64,000 bases of DNA from Bacteroidales bacterium. Lineage in GTDB: Bacteria > Bacteroidota > Bacteroidia > Bacteroidales > F082. The notes under the pieces are model-generated. The model did not search any database and had not been told where the DNA came from. It saw nothing but the letters and a program-made list of their open reading frames with translations. The stretch spans positions 1 to 64,000 of the forward strand of contig JAFGYB010000055.1 of assembly GCA_016936355.1 (NCBI GenBank), given 5' to 3'. Shown here piece after piece: positions 42,407 to 51,359 of the stretch. Numbering within the stretch: the first letter of the stretch is position 1; each line of letters begins with the position of its first letter. The position numbers were made by a program, and so were the translations under genes.

Positions 42407-43381
42407 ATGAGATTTATTAAAGTTCTGATCATGCTGAGCTCCGTGGCCCTTTTTTGGAGCTGCCAAAAAGATAACGGTTTAAAGGGTTCTCAATCCCCGA
42501 CCAGTTCGGGCGATTCTATTACCAATAAATGGAAACTAGTATATAATAAAAACGATAATTTTACTTGTCTTCTTGCTATTGGTAACAGCATTATAGCAGG
42601 CACCGACAACATAACATACCCGGGAGGACTTTATATATCTTCAGACAGTGGAAATACATGGGATACGATTACGAACGGATTGCCTGATTTTGTCAGGATT
42701 TCATGTCTAGTTGCAATCGGGAAAGATATTTATGCAGGAGTCCCCGGTCTTTACAGATCATCAGATACAGGGAAACAATGGATTTCTATAAGTGGGGATT
42801 TATCGCCGTATACTATTACTGATATAGCCATTAGCGGAAACAATATTTTAGCCGCAACCAGCAGAGGGGTGTATGTATCGAAAAATGATGGAAAGCATTG
42901 GGTGCAAAAAAATAGCGGGTTGTCATATTATTTTTCTGTATATGCGTTGGCGATTAAAAAGGACAGTATATATGCGACCACTGATAAGGGAGTTTTTCTA
43001 TCTACAGATACGTGTAACACCTGGACCCCTATCAATACGGGATTTCCAAAAAACACGATGATTTCATCATTGGTTATTAAAGGAAATAAATTCATTGCAG
43101 GTGCGGCCTCGGGGCGAATATATACTTCAAATGACAACGGATTACATTGGTCAAATAACGGGACGAAACTGAATGCGAATGTTCGATCCTTAATCATAAA
43201 CGGGGATAGCATATATGCAGTGACAAATGTGTACCTCTATTACTCTAGGGACAATGGCGTGAAATGGGATACACTCTCAAATTACGGATTATCTCGAATT
43301 AACACATATGGATCCATTGCAGTGTCCGGGCACTATATTTATGCGGGAGCCACTTATGGAATCTGGAGAAAACGGCTATAG
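42407..43381 (+). CDS. BNR/sortilin-type beta-propeller lipoprotein
   Basis: A 324-residue lipoprotein: signal peptide MRFIKVLIMLSSVALFWSC with Cys at 19. The mature part is built of repeated propeller blades with BNR/Asp-box turns: SSDSGNTWDTI, SSDTGKQWISI, SKNDGKHWVQK, STDTCNTWTPI, SNDNGLHWSNN and SRDNGVKWDTL, six in all, with a spacing of about 40-45 residues. Function unknown; such propellers often bind glycans or proteins at the surface. Base composition is more AT-rich than its neighbours, with many ATA codons, which may mean recent acquisition. The ORF track starts 13 codons earlier; ATG 42407 gives a clean signal peptide. Confidence 0.85.
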   Translation: MRFIKVLIMLSSVALFWSCQKDNGLKGSQSPTSSGDSITNKWKLVYNKNDNFTCLLAIGNSIIAGTDNITYPGGLYISSDSGNTWDTITNGLPDFVRISCLVAIGKDIYAGVPGLYRSSDTGKQWISISGDLSPYTITDIAISGNNILAATSRGVYVSKNDGKHWVQKNSGLSYYFSVYALAIKKDSIYATTDKGVFLSTDTCNTWTPINTGFPKNTMISSLVIKGNKFIAGAASGRIYTSNDNGLHWSNNGTKLNANVRSLIINGDSIYAVTNVYLYYSRDNGVKWDTLSNYGLSRINTYGSIAVSGHYIYAGATYGIWRKRL

Positions 43382-43525
43382 AGTAGAGATCCGTCTCTCT
43401 ACCATTAGTCAGAGCAGAAATGACTCATGAGAATCTATTGGAAAAACGTGAATTTTTGAGAAATTTGTGAAGGAAAACGGTTAAAAGAAATTTATTTTTA
43501 AAACGAATCACTTAAGAGCTGAAAG

Positions 43526-44173
43526 ATGAAAATTAAATTCAATGTGATGGCCTTTTTGCTCATCGCAACCGTACTTTCAGGTTGTGGTTGGAACGGAGGC
43601 TCAAAAAAATTTGATTTTGGACATATTGAACAAAATAAGTACATCAATTCTTATTTTGGTATGGAACTGGTTATTCCGGATGGCTGGGTTGCCCGAACCA
43701 GAAAGGAAACCCGGAAAATGGTCAACATGTTGTATGATACCGTAGTGAAAAACGACATAAAACCCAGGGTAAAAGCGTCAGAAATAAATACAGCGGATTT
43801 ATTGTCCATCTTTAAGTATAAAATTGGGACCTCTAAAGAGTACAATCCGGGACTGATGTTGATAGCAACAAATTTAAAAAATGCACCCCACACAAAAACA
43901 GGAAGTGATTACTTGTCGTTTGTACGAAAATACCTTAAACAAAGGCAGGAGGTGCATTATATGCATATTGACGAAACATCCAAAAAAGTGATGATAAACA
44001 ATCAGCCGTTTTATTCAATGAGTTGTACGATTAATATAGGGATCAACATAAATCAAGAGTATTATTCCACTGTTAAAGATGGATTTAGTATGAACGTGAT
44101 CATAACTTATGCTAATGAACAGCAGAAAAAAGAGCTGGAAAACATTATACACTCAATAAAATTTAACCACTGA
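43526..44173 (+). CDS. Hypothetical lipoprotein
   Basis: I do not recognise this 215-residue lipoprotein. Signal peptide MKIKFNVMAFLLIATVLSGC with the lipidated Cys at 20. The mature region (YINSYFGMELVIPDGWVARTRKETRKM; NPGLMLIATNLKNAP; YYSTVKDGFSMNVIITYANEQQKKELENIIHSIKF) resembles small PsbP/Mog1-like or DUF-type proteins in which a stress-related amphipathic domain follows the Cys, ending with the pattern ELENIIHSIKF. It lies in the AT-rich patch and is convergent with the dipeptidase gene across a shared terminator. Confidence 0.75.
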   Translation: MKIKFNVMAFLLIATVLSGCGWNGGSKKFDFGHIEQNKYINSYFGMELVIPDGWVARTRKETRKMVNMLYDTVVKNDIKPRVKASEINTADLLSIFKYKIGTSKEYNPGLMLIATNLKNAPHTKTGSDYLSFVRKYLKQRQEVHYMHIDETSKKVMINNQPFYSMSCTINIGININQEYYSTVKDGFSMNVIITYANEQQKKELENIIHSIKFNH

Positions 44174-44223
44174 TTCCACTTTATTATTGACTATGGCAAG
44201 CAATTCTGAAATCAGACAGACAT

Positions 44224-44254
44224 AAAAAAAGGCCTCCATGAGGCCTTTTTTTAT
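44224..44254. terminator. Bidirectional terminator, lipoprotein / dipeptidase
   Basis: AAAAAAAGGCCT, loop CCATG, AGGCCTTTTTTT. Flanking A- and T-runs serve both the plus-strand lipoprotein and the minus-strand dipeptidase gene. Confidence 0.9.
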
Positions 44255-44255
44255 T

Positions 44256-46019
44256 TTAATCCTGTTGTTGATTTTCTTTATCAAGCAACTTGGTTCCGGT
44301 TTGTCGCACCACAGATTTGTAGTAGGTGGAATCGTAGCCGGGCTGTTCCAGTTTTGGGTTCACAAATAGATATCCTTTTTTCGGCGCCACAGCCGTTTTA
44401 ATGTTGCCGTCCATGTAGCGCATAAACAGATAGTGGTAGAGTTTTACCCAGGTGTGGAATGTTTTGGAGGCCATGTCGTTGCTGTACTGTGTCAGATAGG
44501 CTACAGCCTCCTTCGGATCTTTTTTGTAGAGCACTTCGGCACCGGCATCTACGGCAGGGGTGTTGGTGATGAATTCATTTTCCAGTTTGTTTTGTGCTTT
44601 TTCAATATCGGGATGAATGCGGTCCCAGGCGCTGTAAGCAAAATTTTCCACCTGATTGAAAATCCAGAAACCGGAAGTATTCGACCACTCCATCATGCTG
44701 CCATTGCCTACTTTGAAGTTTTCGGGGACCACCGTAGAAGAGGAATAAATGGGCATGTAAACGGTGCCTGATGCATCATCCACACCCCACCAGATAATAC
44801 CGCCAATGGCATCGGGCAACCAGCTGCGCGACTGGGCCACAAAGGTAAAACCGGTTTGCTGGGTAGCGGTGGCACGTTCGTTCACATATTCCTTACCGTC
44901 CACTTTCCAGGTCAATGGTCTCCAGCGGTAAGGGCAATGGAACGGACCTGCTCCAATATCTTTACTCATATCCAGTTCGGTGCCTTCCAGGTGGTTGCGC
45001 AGGAAGTGCATCATGTCCTGCACGGTGACTTTCTTGTCGGGTTTGATCCACAAAGGCATGCGGTTGGTAGCATAGTGATCCACGTTTTTGTCGCCGTTGG
45101 GCAGTCGCTTGGCGTGTTCAATATCACCTTTGGCATAGTCCCAGTATTTATCCATGCCTTTTTTTACATCGTTGAACATAGTCCAAACACGGATTTCGCA
45201 GAAGCGGGCGGCTTCAAAATCAACGGGAGCATAGGTGTCGGAGAAAGAGAAATCTTTGTCTTTTCCTTTGTACCAGCCCATGTTGCGGGCAAAGGAAATC
45301 ACATCGGATGAATAAACGGTTGATACTTCCGGGTTAAAGATTTTGTCCATTTCCTTATCGGTGATGGAAGTATTGTTATTGTCCAACGGGAAAGTGGTAA
45401 TGCGGGCCTGGTTTGCATGGCCTGATACATAGCCATCCGGAATGCGTCGGGCCACCCAAACAGCACCCAAACTGTCTTTTCCTTTTCCGATCATTTCCAG
45501 GATCCAGGCTTCGTCTTTGTCGGCAATGGAAAACGATTCTCCTTCGCTGTAATAACCGTATTTGGCTACCAGGCTGGTCATCACTTTAATGGCTTCGCGT
45601 GCTGAACGGGAGCGTTGCAGTGCCAGATAGATCAAGCTGCCGTAATCGACTTTGGCTTGTGGTTGATGGTGTAGTTCCGACCTTCCGCCAAAGGTGGTTT
45701 CGCCAATGGCCACCTGGTATTCGTTCATGTTCCCGATCACATTGTAAGTTTGGTGTGCTTGTTCGATTTTTCCAAGATATTTCCCCGTATCCCATTCGTA
45801 TACATCCATCATAGTACCTTTGGGCCAGACGCCGGCAGCCCAGTGGTACAATTCCCCGTAAAGCAGGTGAGAGTCGGCGTTGTAAGAAATCATTACCGAA
45901 CCATCGGCGGATGCTCCTTTGGTGATCAGGTAATTGGTACAGGCCATTACACGACCACTTCCGGCCAGCAGGGCCAGGGTCAGCAGGGCGATAAGCGCAG
46001 TAGAGTTGAATTTTTTCAT
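44256..46019 (-). CDS. C69 family dipeptidase
   Basis: An exported N-terminal nucleophile hydrolase (PepD-like) that removes dipeptides. The signal peptide ends VMA, leaving Cys27 as the new N-terminus and the catalytic nucleophile (CTNYLITKGASADGSVM). The family's ETTFGGRSEL and AREAIKVMTSLVAKYGYYSEGESFSIADKDEAWILEMI are present, as is YVSGHANQARIT. Length is 587 residues, normal for Bacteroidota members. Peptide supply as a nitrogen source is a likely role. It is a single-gene unit with its own -7 box. Confidence 0.93.
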   Translation of the reverse strand: MKKFNSTALIALLTLALLAGSGRVMACTNYLITKGASADGSVMISYNADSHLLYGELYHWAAGVWPKGTMMDVYEWDTGKYLGKIEQAHQTYNVIGNMNEYQVAIGETTFGGRSELHHQPQAKVDYGSLIYLALQRSRSAREAIKVMTSLVAKYGYYSEGESFSIADKDEAWILEMIGKGKDSLGAVWVARRIPDGYVSGHANQARITTFPLDNNNTSITDKEMDKIFNPEVSTVYSSDVISFARNMGWYKGKDKDFSFSDTYAPVDFEAARFCEIRVWTMFNDVKKGMDKYWDYAKGDIEHAKRLPNGDKNVDHYATNRMPLWIKPDKKVTVQDMMHFLRNHLEGTELDMSKDIGAGPFHCPYRWRPLTWKVDGKEYVNERATATQQTGFTFVAQSRSWLPDAIGGIIWWGVDDASGTVYMPIYSSSTVVPENFKVGNGSMMEWSNTSGFWIFNQVENFAYSAWDRIHPDIEKAQNKLENEFITNTPAVDAGAEVLYKKDPKEAVAYLTQYSNDMASKTFHTWVKLYHYLFMRYMDGNIKTAVAPKKGYLFVNPKLEQPGYDSTYYKSVVRQTGTKLLDKENQQQD

Positions 46020-46073
46020 GTATTCAAATTTTTGTAAGTATTTATTGAAAATTCTCTGATTGTCCAGTCCTTA

Positions 46074-46081
46074 CAAAGTTA
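46074..46081 (-). promoter_or_regulatory. -7 promoter box of the dipeptidase gene
   Basis: TAACTTTG on the minus strand, 55 bases upstream of the ATG at 46019. Confidence 0.6.
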
Positions 46082-46127
46082 AAATTTTTAGGGGAAAACC
46101 GTTGTTTACGGGTGGATAAAAAAACGG

Positions 46128-46781
46128 TTAGGGTTCAGAAATACAGGAATCTGAGATCCTGGCGAATTTTTCCTTCTTCAGTTCCGCCAAAAAGTTTTTC
46201 ATGGTATGAAAAGGGCCTTTGGTGGCGGTAATGTTCATAACCCAGAGTGGAATATGGCCTCCCGCATTAATTTCAACGATCAGGCTGATTTTGACATTTC
46301 CATCCTTTTGAGGAGTAAACGTCCACTGTGAGTATGCATAAGGAACACGCACAAAATCTTTTTGTTTCGGGTAATAATCAGGCAACGAATGAGAGGTGAT
46401 GGTAACGACTTTCGTTTCCGGGCATTGATGCAATACCACATCGGTTACAAAGTCCCTGTCGGTCACAGGCCAGGGGGCATTCGCCTGTCCGTAAAAAATC
46501 CAGTGTTTTGGGCCGAATACTTTCAGTATTTCACCGCCCTTGTACATATAAAACCAGTTTTTCTGATTTTTTACATCTTTGATCAGTGCTACCATCGACG
46601 AAAGTGGGGCCCGGGCTTCAGTTAGAACTTTTACTCTCTTGAGGTCGGTGCTGTCGGAAGTTTGGGTATACACCACGATGCCGTCGGAATCTTTTACTTT
46701 TTTCCAGGTACTGTTTGTCTTTTCAGGTACTTCGGCACCCAAAAGAATGAAGGAAAAAATAAGTAAAAAAGCCGTCTTCAA
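46128..46781 (-). CDS. START-domain protein
   Basis: A 217-residue protein with a probable signal peptide (MKTAFLLIFSFILLGAEV) followed by a START-type lipid-binding domain: WKKVKDSDGIVVYTQTSDS, VALIKDVKNQKNWFYMYKGGEILK, YGQANAPWPVTDRDFVTD and the final helix TKGPFHTMKNFLAELKK. START domains bind a hydrophobic ligand such as a sterol or phospholipid. In this position it is likely periplasmic. It follows ribF by nine bases and is the last gene of the asd-ribF unit; no functional link is evident. Confidence 0.87.
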   Translation of the reverse strand: MKTAFLLIFSFILLGAEVPEKTNSTWKKVKDSDGIVVYTQTSDSTDLKRVKVLTEARAPLSSMVALIKDVKNQKNWFYMYKGGEILKVFGPKHWIFYGQANAPWPVTDRDFVTDVVLHQCPETKVVTITSHSLPDYYPKQKDFVRVPYAYSQWTFTPQKDGNVKISLIVEINAGGHIPLWVMNITATKGPFHTMKNFLAELKKEKFARISDSCISEP

Positions 46782-46790
46782 AAGGCGTTG

Positions 46791-47717
46791 TTATTTGAGT
46801 AATTGAATTGATTGTTCCCTGTCTTTCTCCAGTTGTTCTTTTAAGGCATCCAGACTTTCAAATTTCTTTTCATCCCGCAGGCGATCTACAAACATAATGG
46901 TGATGGTTTCGTCGTAAATCTCTTCATCGAAGTCAAAGATATTGATTTCAATGGTTAGTTCGCCATGATCGATCGTGGGGCGTACCCCAATGTTTCCCAT
47001 CCCTTTGTACAGCTTCCCTTTGATCAAAGTGCGGCAGGCATACACTCCATTGGCGGCAATAAGTTTAAATTCCTTGGGTGTTTCAATGTTGGCCGTTGGA
47101 AATCCAATGGTTCTGCCTATGGCGTTCCCCCGGACCACTTTTCCTGTAAGAGCGTATTCGTATCCCAGCATCTGATTGGCTTCGCGCACATTTCCTTCCT
47201 GTAATAGTTTTCTGACCCGGGTGGAGCTTACCGGCTGACCGTCCACATAATAAGGGGACACCTGAATCACTTCAAAACCGAAGTTGGATTTTACCTTTTC
47301 CAGCAATTCAATGTTGCCTTCCCGGTTTTTCCCGAAATGATGGTCGTATCCGATGACGATCAGCTGCGGCTGAATATATTGTACAACATAGTTTGAAATG
47401 AAATCTTCAGAGGAATTGTTGGCAAATTCTTTGGTGAATTCAATGACAACCAGGTGATCAATTCCCGCCTTTTCAATGCGTTCCAGTTTTTTCTGATAGG
47501 TATTGATAAACTTCAGGTTCTGGCTGTCTTTTTGAAGAACCATCCGAGGGTGGGGAGAAAAGGTGATGAGCACGGTGGTGCCCTTGCGTTTGGCTGCCTC
47601 TTCTTTCATCCTGTTGAAAATGGCCTGGTGTCCCAGATGAACACCATCAAAGGTACCAATGGTTACAATGGTATTGGCTGTAGGTTTGAAATCTTTGATG
47701 CAGTTATATACTTTCAA
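46791..47717 (-). CDS. ribF: Bifunctional riboflavin kinase / FAD synthetase
   Basis: Makes FMN and FAD from riboflavin. The N-terminal nucleotidyltransferase domain (about 1-160) has TIGTFDGVHLGHQAI and YDHHFGKNREGN; the C-terminal kinase domain has VVRGNAIGRTIGFPTANIE with the Thr/Asn of the flavokinase motif, and YKGMGNIGVRPTI. Length 308 residues is normal. It lies between asd (12-base gap) and the START gene (9-base gap), all on the minus strand. Confidence 0.96.
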   Translation of the reverse strand: MKVYNCIKDFKPTANTIVTIGTFDGVHLGHQAIFNRMKEEAAKRKGTTVLITFSPHPRMVLQKDSQNLKFINTYQKKLERIEKAGIDHLVVIEFTKEFANNSSEDFISNYVVQYIQPQLIVIGYDHHFGKNREGNIELLEKVKSNFGFEVIQVSPYYVDGQPVSSTRVRKLLQEGNVREANQMLGYEYALTGKVVRGNAIGRTIGFPTANIETPKEFKLIAANGVYACRTLIKGKLYKGMGNIGVRPTIDHGELTIEINIFDFDEEIYDETITIMFVDRLRDEKKFESLDALKEQLEKDREQSIQLLK

Positions 47718-47729
47718 CTTTTTTTCTTT

Positions 47730-48722
47730 TCAGTGAATTAAATCATGTTGCAGCAGGTATTCGGCAATTTGCACTGCATTGGTTGCCGCACCTTTTCGCA
47801 GATTGTCAGAGACAACCCACAAATTCAGTCCGTTTTCTATTGTGTCGTCCCTTCGGATGCGTCCCACAAAAACTTCGTCTTTTCCTTCGGCATAAATGGG
47901 CATAGGATACAGAAAGCGTTCCGGATCATCCTGAATGACCACACCGGGCATGGCTGCCATTTGTTCCCGTGCAGCTTTTAGTGTAAAAGGTTTTTTGAAC
48001 TCCACATTGACCGATTCAGAATGACCTCCGGTAACCGGAACACGGACTACCGTAGCCGAAATATTCAAGGAGTAATCATTCAAAATTTTACGGGTTTCGT
48101 TCACCAGTTTAAGCTCTTCGGTGGTATAACCGGATGAATCAAAATCACCACCATGAGGCAATACATTTCTGTGGATGGGATGTGGATAAGCTTTTGTCCC
48201 TGCATTTCCTTCCTGTTCGTTGGTCAGTTGCTGAATTCCCTTGATACCGCTACCGCTCACCGACTGATAGGTGGAAACAATAATACGGTTGATGTCAAAA
48301 GCCTTGTGCAGGGGAGCCAGCACCAGTACCATTTGGATGGTGGAACAGTTGGGGTTGGCGATGATTTTATCGGTAGATTTCAGCACATCTCCGTTGATTT
48401 CGGGAACCACCAGCGGAATGTTTTTATCCATACGCCAGGCAGAGGAGTTGTCAATCACTGTCGTCCCTGCGGCAGCAAATTTTGGAGCCCATTGCAGAGA
48501 GGTTGAACCGCCAGCCGAAAACAGCGCAATGTCTGGTTTTTCCTGAACAGCCTGTTCGAGGGAGATGACTTTTACAGGTTTTCCTCTGAACAAAACTTCC
48601 TTGCCCACCGATTTCTCTGAAGCCACTGCCAGTAGCTCGGAGACCGGAAAATTCCGTTCATCCAAAACAGAAATCATTTTGCTTCCCACAAGACCCGTGG
48701 CCCCCACAATTGCAATTTTCAT
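47730..48722 (-). CDS. asd: Aspartate-semialdehyde dehydrogenase
   Basis: Reduces aspartyl phosphate to aspartate semialdehyde for lysine/diaminopimelate, threonine and methionine. The 330-residue protein has the NADP-binding GATGLVGSKMISVL, the nucleophile Cys126 in IANPNCSTIQMV, and VPVTGGHSESVNVEF near the substrate site. Family length is usual. It heads the asd-ribF-START unit and is divergent from the lamin-tail gene, with 45 bases between the two starts. Confidence 0.96.
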   Translation of the reverse strand: MKIAIVGATGLVGSKMISVLDERNFPVSELLAVASEKSVGKEVLFRGKPVKVISLEQAVQEKPDIALFSAGGSTSLQWAPKFAAAGTTVIDNSSAWRMDKNIPLVVPEINGDVLKSTDKIIANPNCSTIQMVLVLAPLHKAFDINRIIVSTYQSVSGSGIKGIQQLTNEQEGNAGTKAYPHPIHRNVLPHGGDFDSSGYTTEELKLVNETRKILNDYSLNISATVVRVPVTGGHSESVNVEFKKPFTLKAAREQMAAMPGVVIQDDPERFLYPMPIYAEGKDEVFVGRIRRDDTIENGLNLWVVSDNLRKGAATNAVQIAEYLLQHDLIH

Positions 48723-48767
48723 CTTTTTTTCGTATATTAGAGGTCCCTTTCAACCGACTGCAAAATT

Positions 48768-51353
48768 ATGAAAATAATGAAACCCATTATGCTCGTTATG
48801 ATCCTGCTGCCTTTTTCGTTGCGGGGTCAAGTTTCAGAAAATTTTGACGATGGAAATCTGAGCACCAACCCGACTTGGTATGGAACCACAAACAGATTTA
48901 TCGTTAACACTCAGCATCAACTCCAGCTTTTCGATTCTATTGCAGGAATGGCCTGGATCTCCACAGATGATTTGGTGACTGGAGCGAATGAATGGCGCTT
49001 CTGGATCCAACTTAAATTTGCCCCTTCGTCGGGGAATTATGTCAGAGTTTATTTACAAAGCGATCGTAAGGACCTGAACCTTCCGCTGCAGGGATATTTT
49101 TTGCAGCTGGGTGAAAAGGGAAGTGCAGATGCTCTTGAATTATTCCGTCAGGACAGTGAACAAACGATCAGTATCTGCCGGGGTCAGGATAGTTTAATTG
49201 CCTCATCATTTGCGATAAATATTAAAGTTATTCGTGACGGATTGGGGCATTGGAAAATTCTGGCCGATCCTACCGGTGGCGATTATTTCCAGCCTCAGGC
49301 GAAAGGCTTTGACAATACTTATACACAAGGTGAGTTTTTTGGTGTGGAGTGTTTGTATACCAAAAGCAATGCACAAAAGGTTTATCTGGACAATGTTTAT
49401 TCCGGACCGGTAATACGGGATACTGTGGCACCGGAAATACTGTCGGTACAGGTAAAGAATCTGCATTCATTGGAAGTGTTGTTTGATGAAGTGGTGGACG
49501 GACCGTCGGCCGAAAACACGGCTAACTATACATTGTTGCCTGACGGGAACCATCCGGATAAGGCTATTGTTCAACCGGATGGGCGAACAATTTTGTTGGA
49601 TTTTTATGAGTCTTTGCAGAACAAAACCCATTATACATTAAAAGCCGATTCTATCACGGACCTGGCCGGAAACGTGATGGTTACAGTTCAGACTCCATTC
49701 GATTTTTATCTTCCAGTGAAGTATGATGTGGTCATCAATGAGATTATGGCTGACCCGACTCCCACCCAGGGCCTCCCGGATGCCGAATATCTTGAGTTAT
49801 ACAACACAACGGATTTTACGGTTGATCTTACTGAATGGGAATTGGTGATTGGTACCAGGAGCCGTACTTTTAATCCGGTTTCCATTACTGCGAAGGGATA
49901 TCTGATTTTATGTGCCGAGAAAAACAATTCCATGTTTTCCTCTTATGGTTCAGTATTTGGTTTTCCCAGTTTGTCCTTATTGAATGCCGGCCAGAATGTG
50001 GAGCTAAGAGATGAACACGGCAGTATGATGTCACGGGTTATTTATCAGGATAACTGGTATGGAGATGCAATTAAGAATAAAGGGGGCTGGTCGCTGGAAC
50101 AGCGGAATCCTGAAAACAGTTGTTCCGGGGCAGAAAACTGGACGTCGTCAGTCAATAGTAGCGGAGGGACGCCCGGCACCCTAAACTCGGTATTTGATAC
50201 CCTGACAGATTATCCCAAGCCGGAGTACTTGCAGGTGATTGATAACAGAAATATTGCTGTGTTCTTCAACCAACGGATGGATCAAAGTTCGTTGCAAAAC
50301 AGAAATTGGTGGTCCACAGATATTGCACCGGATACGGTTTTTGTTTCGGATGATTCTCTTCAAAAAGCAAGTTTGTTTTATGCGCAGTCTTTTGAAAAAC
50401 AAAGAAGATATCAATTATTGATCTCAAAACAAATAAAGAACTGTCGGGGTATTCCCATGAAATCGGATACCCTTCTGAATTTTGGTATCCCCGAAGTAGT
50501 AGACCATAACGATGTGCTGTTCAATGAAATTCTGTTTCATCCTAAAACCGGTGGTGCGGAATACGTTGAGTTGGCCAATCATTCCGAAAAGATTGTTGAT
50601 CTGGGGAAGCTCTCCCTTGGTATTGTGAAACAGCATTCGGATGGAAGCCGGGATACAGCTTATTATAGAGTGTCTTCGCGACAAATTTTAGCATTCCCCG
50701 GTGAATATTACCTGCTGACCAAAGATCCCGAAAAGGTCAAAGAGCACTATGTCACTCAAAATCCGCAGAATTTTTTCAGGATGGAATCATTTCCGGTATT
50801 GAAAAATGAGTCGGGAACGGTGATCCTGATGAATACGGATCATAAAATGATTGATGATTTTACGTACAACGAAAAGATGCATTATGCTTTGTTGAAACGA
50901 ACCGATGGAATTTCGCTGGAACGTTATGATTTAGATCGAGATTCCCACGATACTGAAAATTGGCATTCTGCTTCTGAAGAATCCGGTTTCGGCACACCAG
51001 CGGATCAGAACTCACAGTTTTTCAACCAACATCAGATGGAAACTGTTTTTCATCTGGAACCGGCAATTTTTTCTCCCGATGGTGACGGGTATAACGATGT
51101 ATTGAAAATAGACTACCGTCTGAACAAACCGGGATACTCGGTTCAAATCAATATTTTCAATGCTTCCGGGGCTCTGATGCGTCAACTATACAACAACGAA
51201 TATCTGGGTACTTCCGGCAGTCTGAGATGGAATGGTAAATTGGAGAATAATACGACTGCCCCACCAGGAATTTACATTCTGCATATTCGATTACAGAACC
51301 TTGACGGAACCATTCATCAGTTCAAAAAAACAGTTGTTGTTGCCAGGAAGTAA
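48768..51353 (+). CDS. Lamin-tail-domain surface protein
   Basis: A large exported protein of 861 residues with signal peptide MKIMKPIMLVMILLPFSLRGQ. Following a beta-rich N-terminal region (about 20-220) and an Ig-like module (PEILSVQVKNLHSLEVLFDEVV), two lamin-tail modules appear (VVINEIMADPTPTQGLPDAEYLELYN, about 318; VLFNEILFHPKTGGAEYVELAN, about 585). The C-terminus, FSPDGDGYNDVLKIDYRL then LRWNGKLENNTTAPPGIYILHI, resembles the CHU_C/FlgD-like tails of T9SS cargo. It may be a type IX secreted adhesin-like or cell-surface protein. Convergent with glmS, six bases apart. Confidence 0.85.
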   Translation: MKIMKPIMLVMILLPFSLRGQVSENFDDGNLSTNPTWYGTTNRFIVNTQHQLQLFDSIAGMAWISTDDLVTGANEWRFWIQLKFAPSSGNYVRVYLQSDRKDLNLPLQGYFLQLGEKGSADALELFRQDSEQTISICRGQDSLIASSFAINIKVIRDGLGHWKILADPTGGDYFQPQAKGFDNTYTQGEFFGVECLYTKSNAQKVYLDNVYSGPVIRDTVAPEILSVQVKNLHSLEVLFDEVVDGPSAENTANYTLLPDGNHPDKAIVQPDGRTILLDFYESLQNKTHYTLKADSITDLAGNVMVTVQTPFDFYLPVKYDVVINEIMADPTPTQGLPDAEYLELYNTTDFTVDLTEWELVIGTRSRTFNPVSITAKGYLILCAEKNNSMFSSYGSVFGFPSLSLLNAGQNVELRDEHGSMMSRVIYQDNWYGDAIKNKGGWSLEQRNPENSCSGAENWTSSVNSSGGTPGTLNSVFDTLTDYPKPEYLQVIDNRNIAVFFNQRMDQSSLQNRNWWSTDIAPDTVFVSDDSLQKASLFYAQSFEKQRRYQLLISKQIKNCRGIPMKSDTLLNFGIPEVVDHNDVLFNEILFHPKTGGAEYVELANHSEKIVDLGKLSLGIVKQHSDGSRDTAYYRVSSRQILAFPGEYYLLTKDPEKVKEHYVTQNPQNFFRMESFPVLKNESGTVILMNTDHKMIDDFTYNEKMHYALLKRTDGISLERYDLDRDSHDTENWHSASEESGFGTPADQNSQFFNQHQMETVFHLEPAIFSPDGDGYNDVLKIDYRLNKPGYSVQINIFNASGALMRQLYNNEYLGTSGSLRWNGKLENNTTAPPGIYILHIRLQNLDGTIHQFKKTVVVARK

Positions 51354-51359
51354 GTTTTT

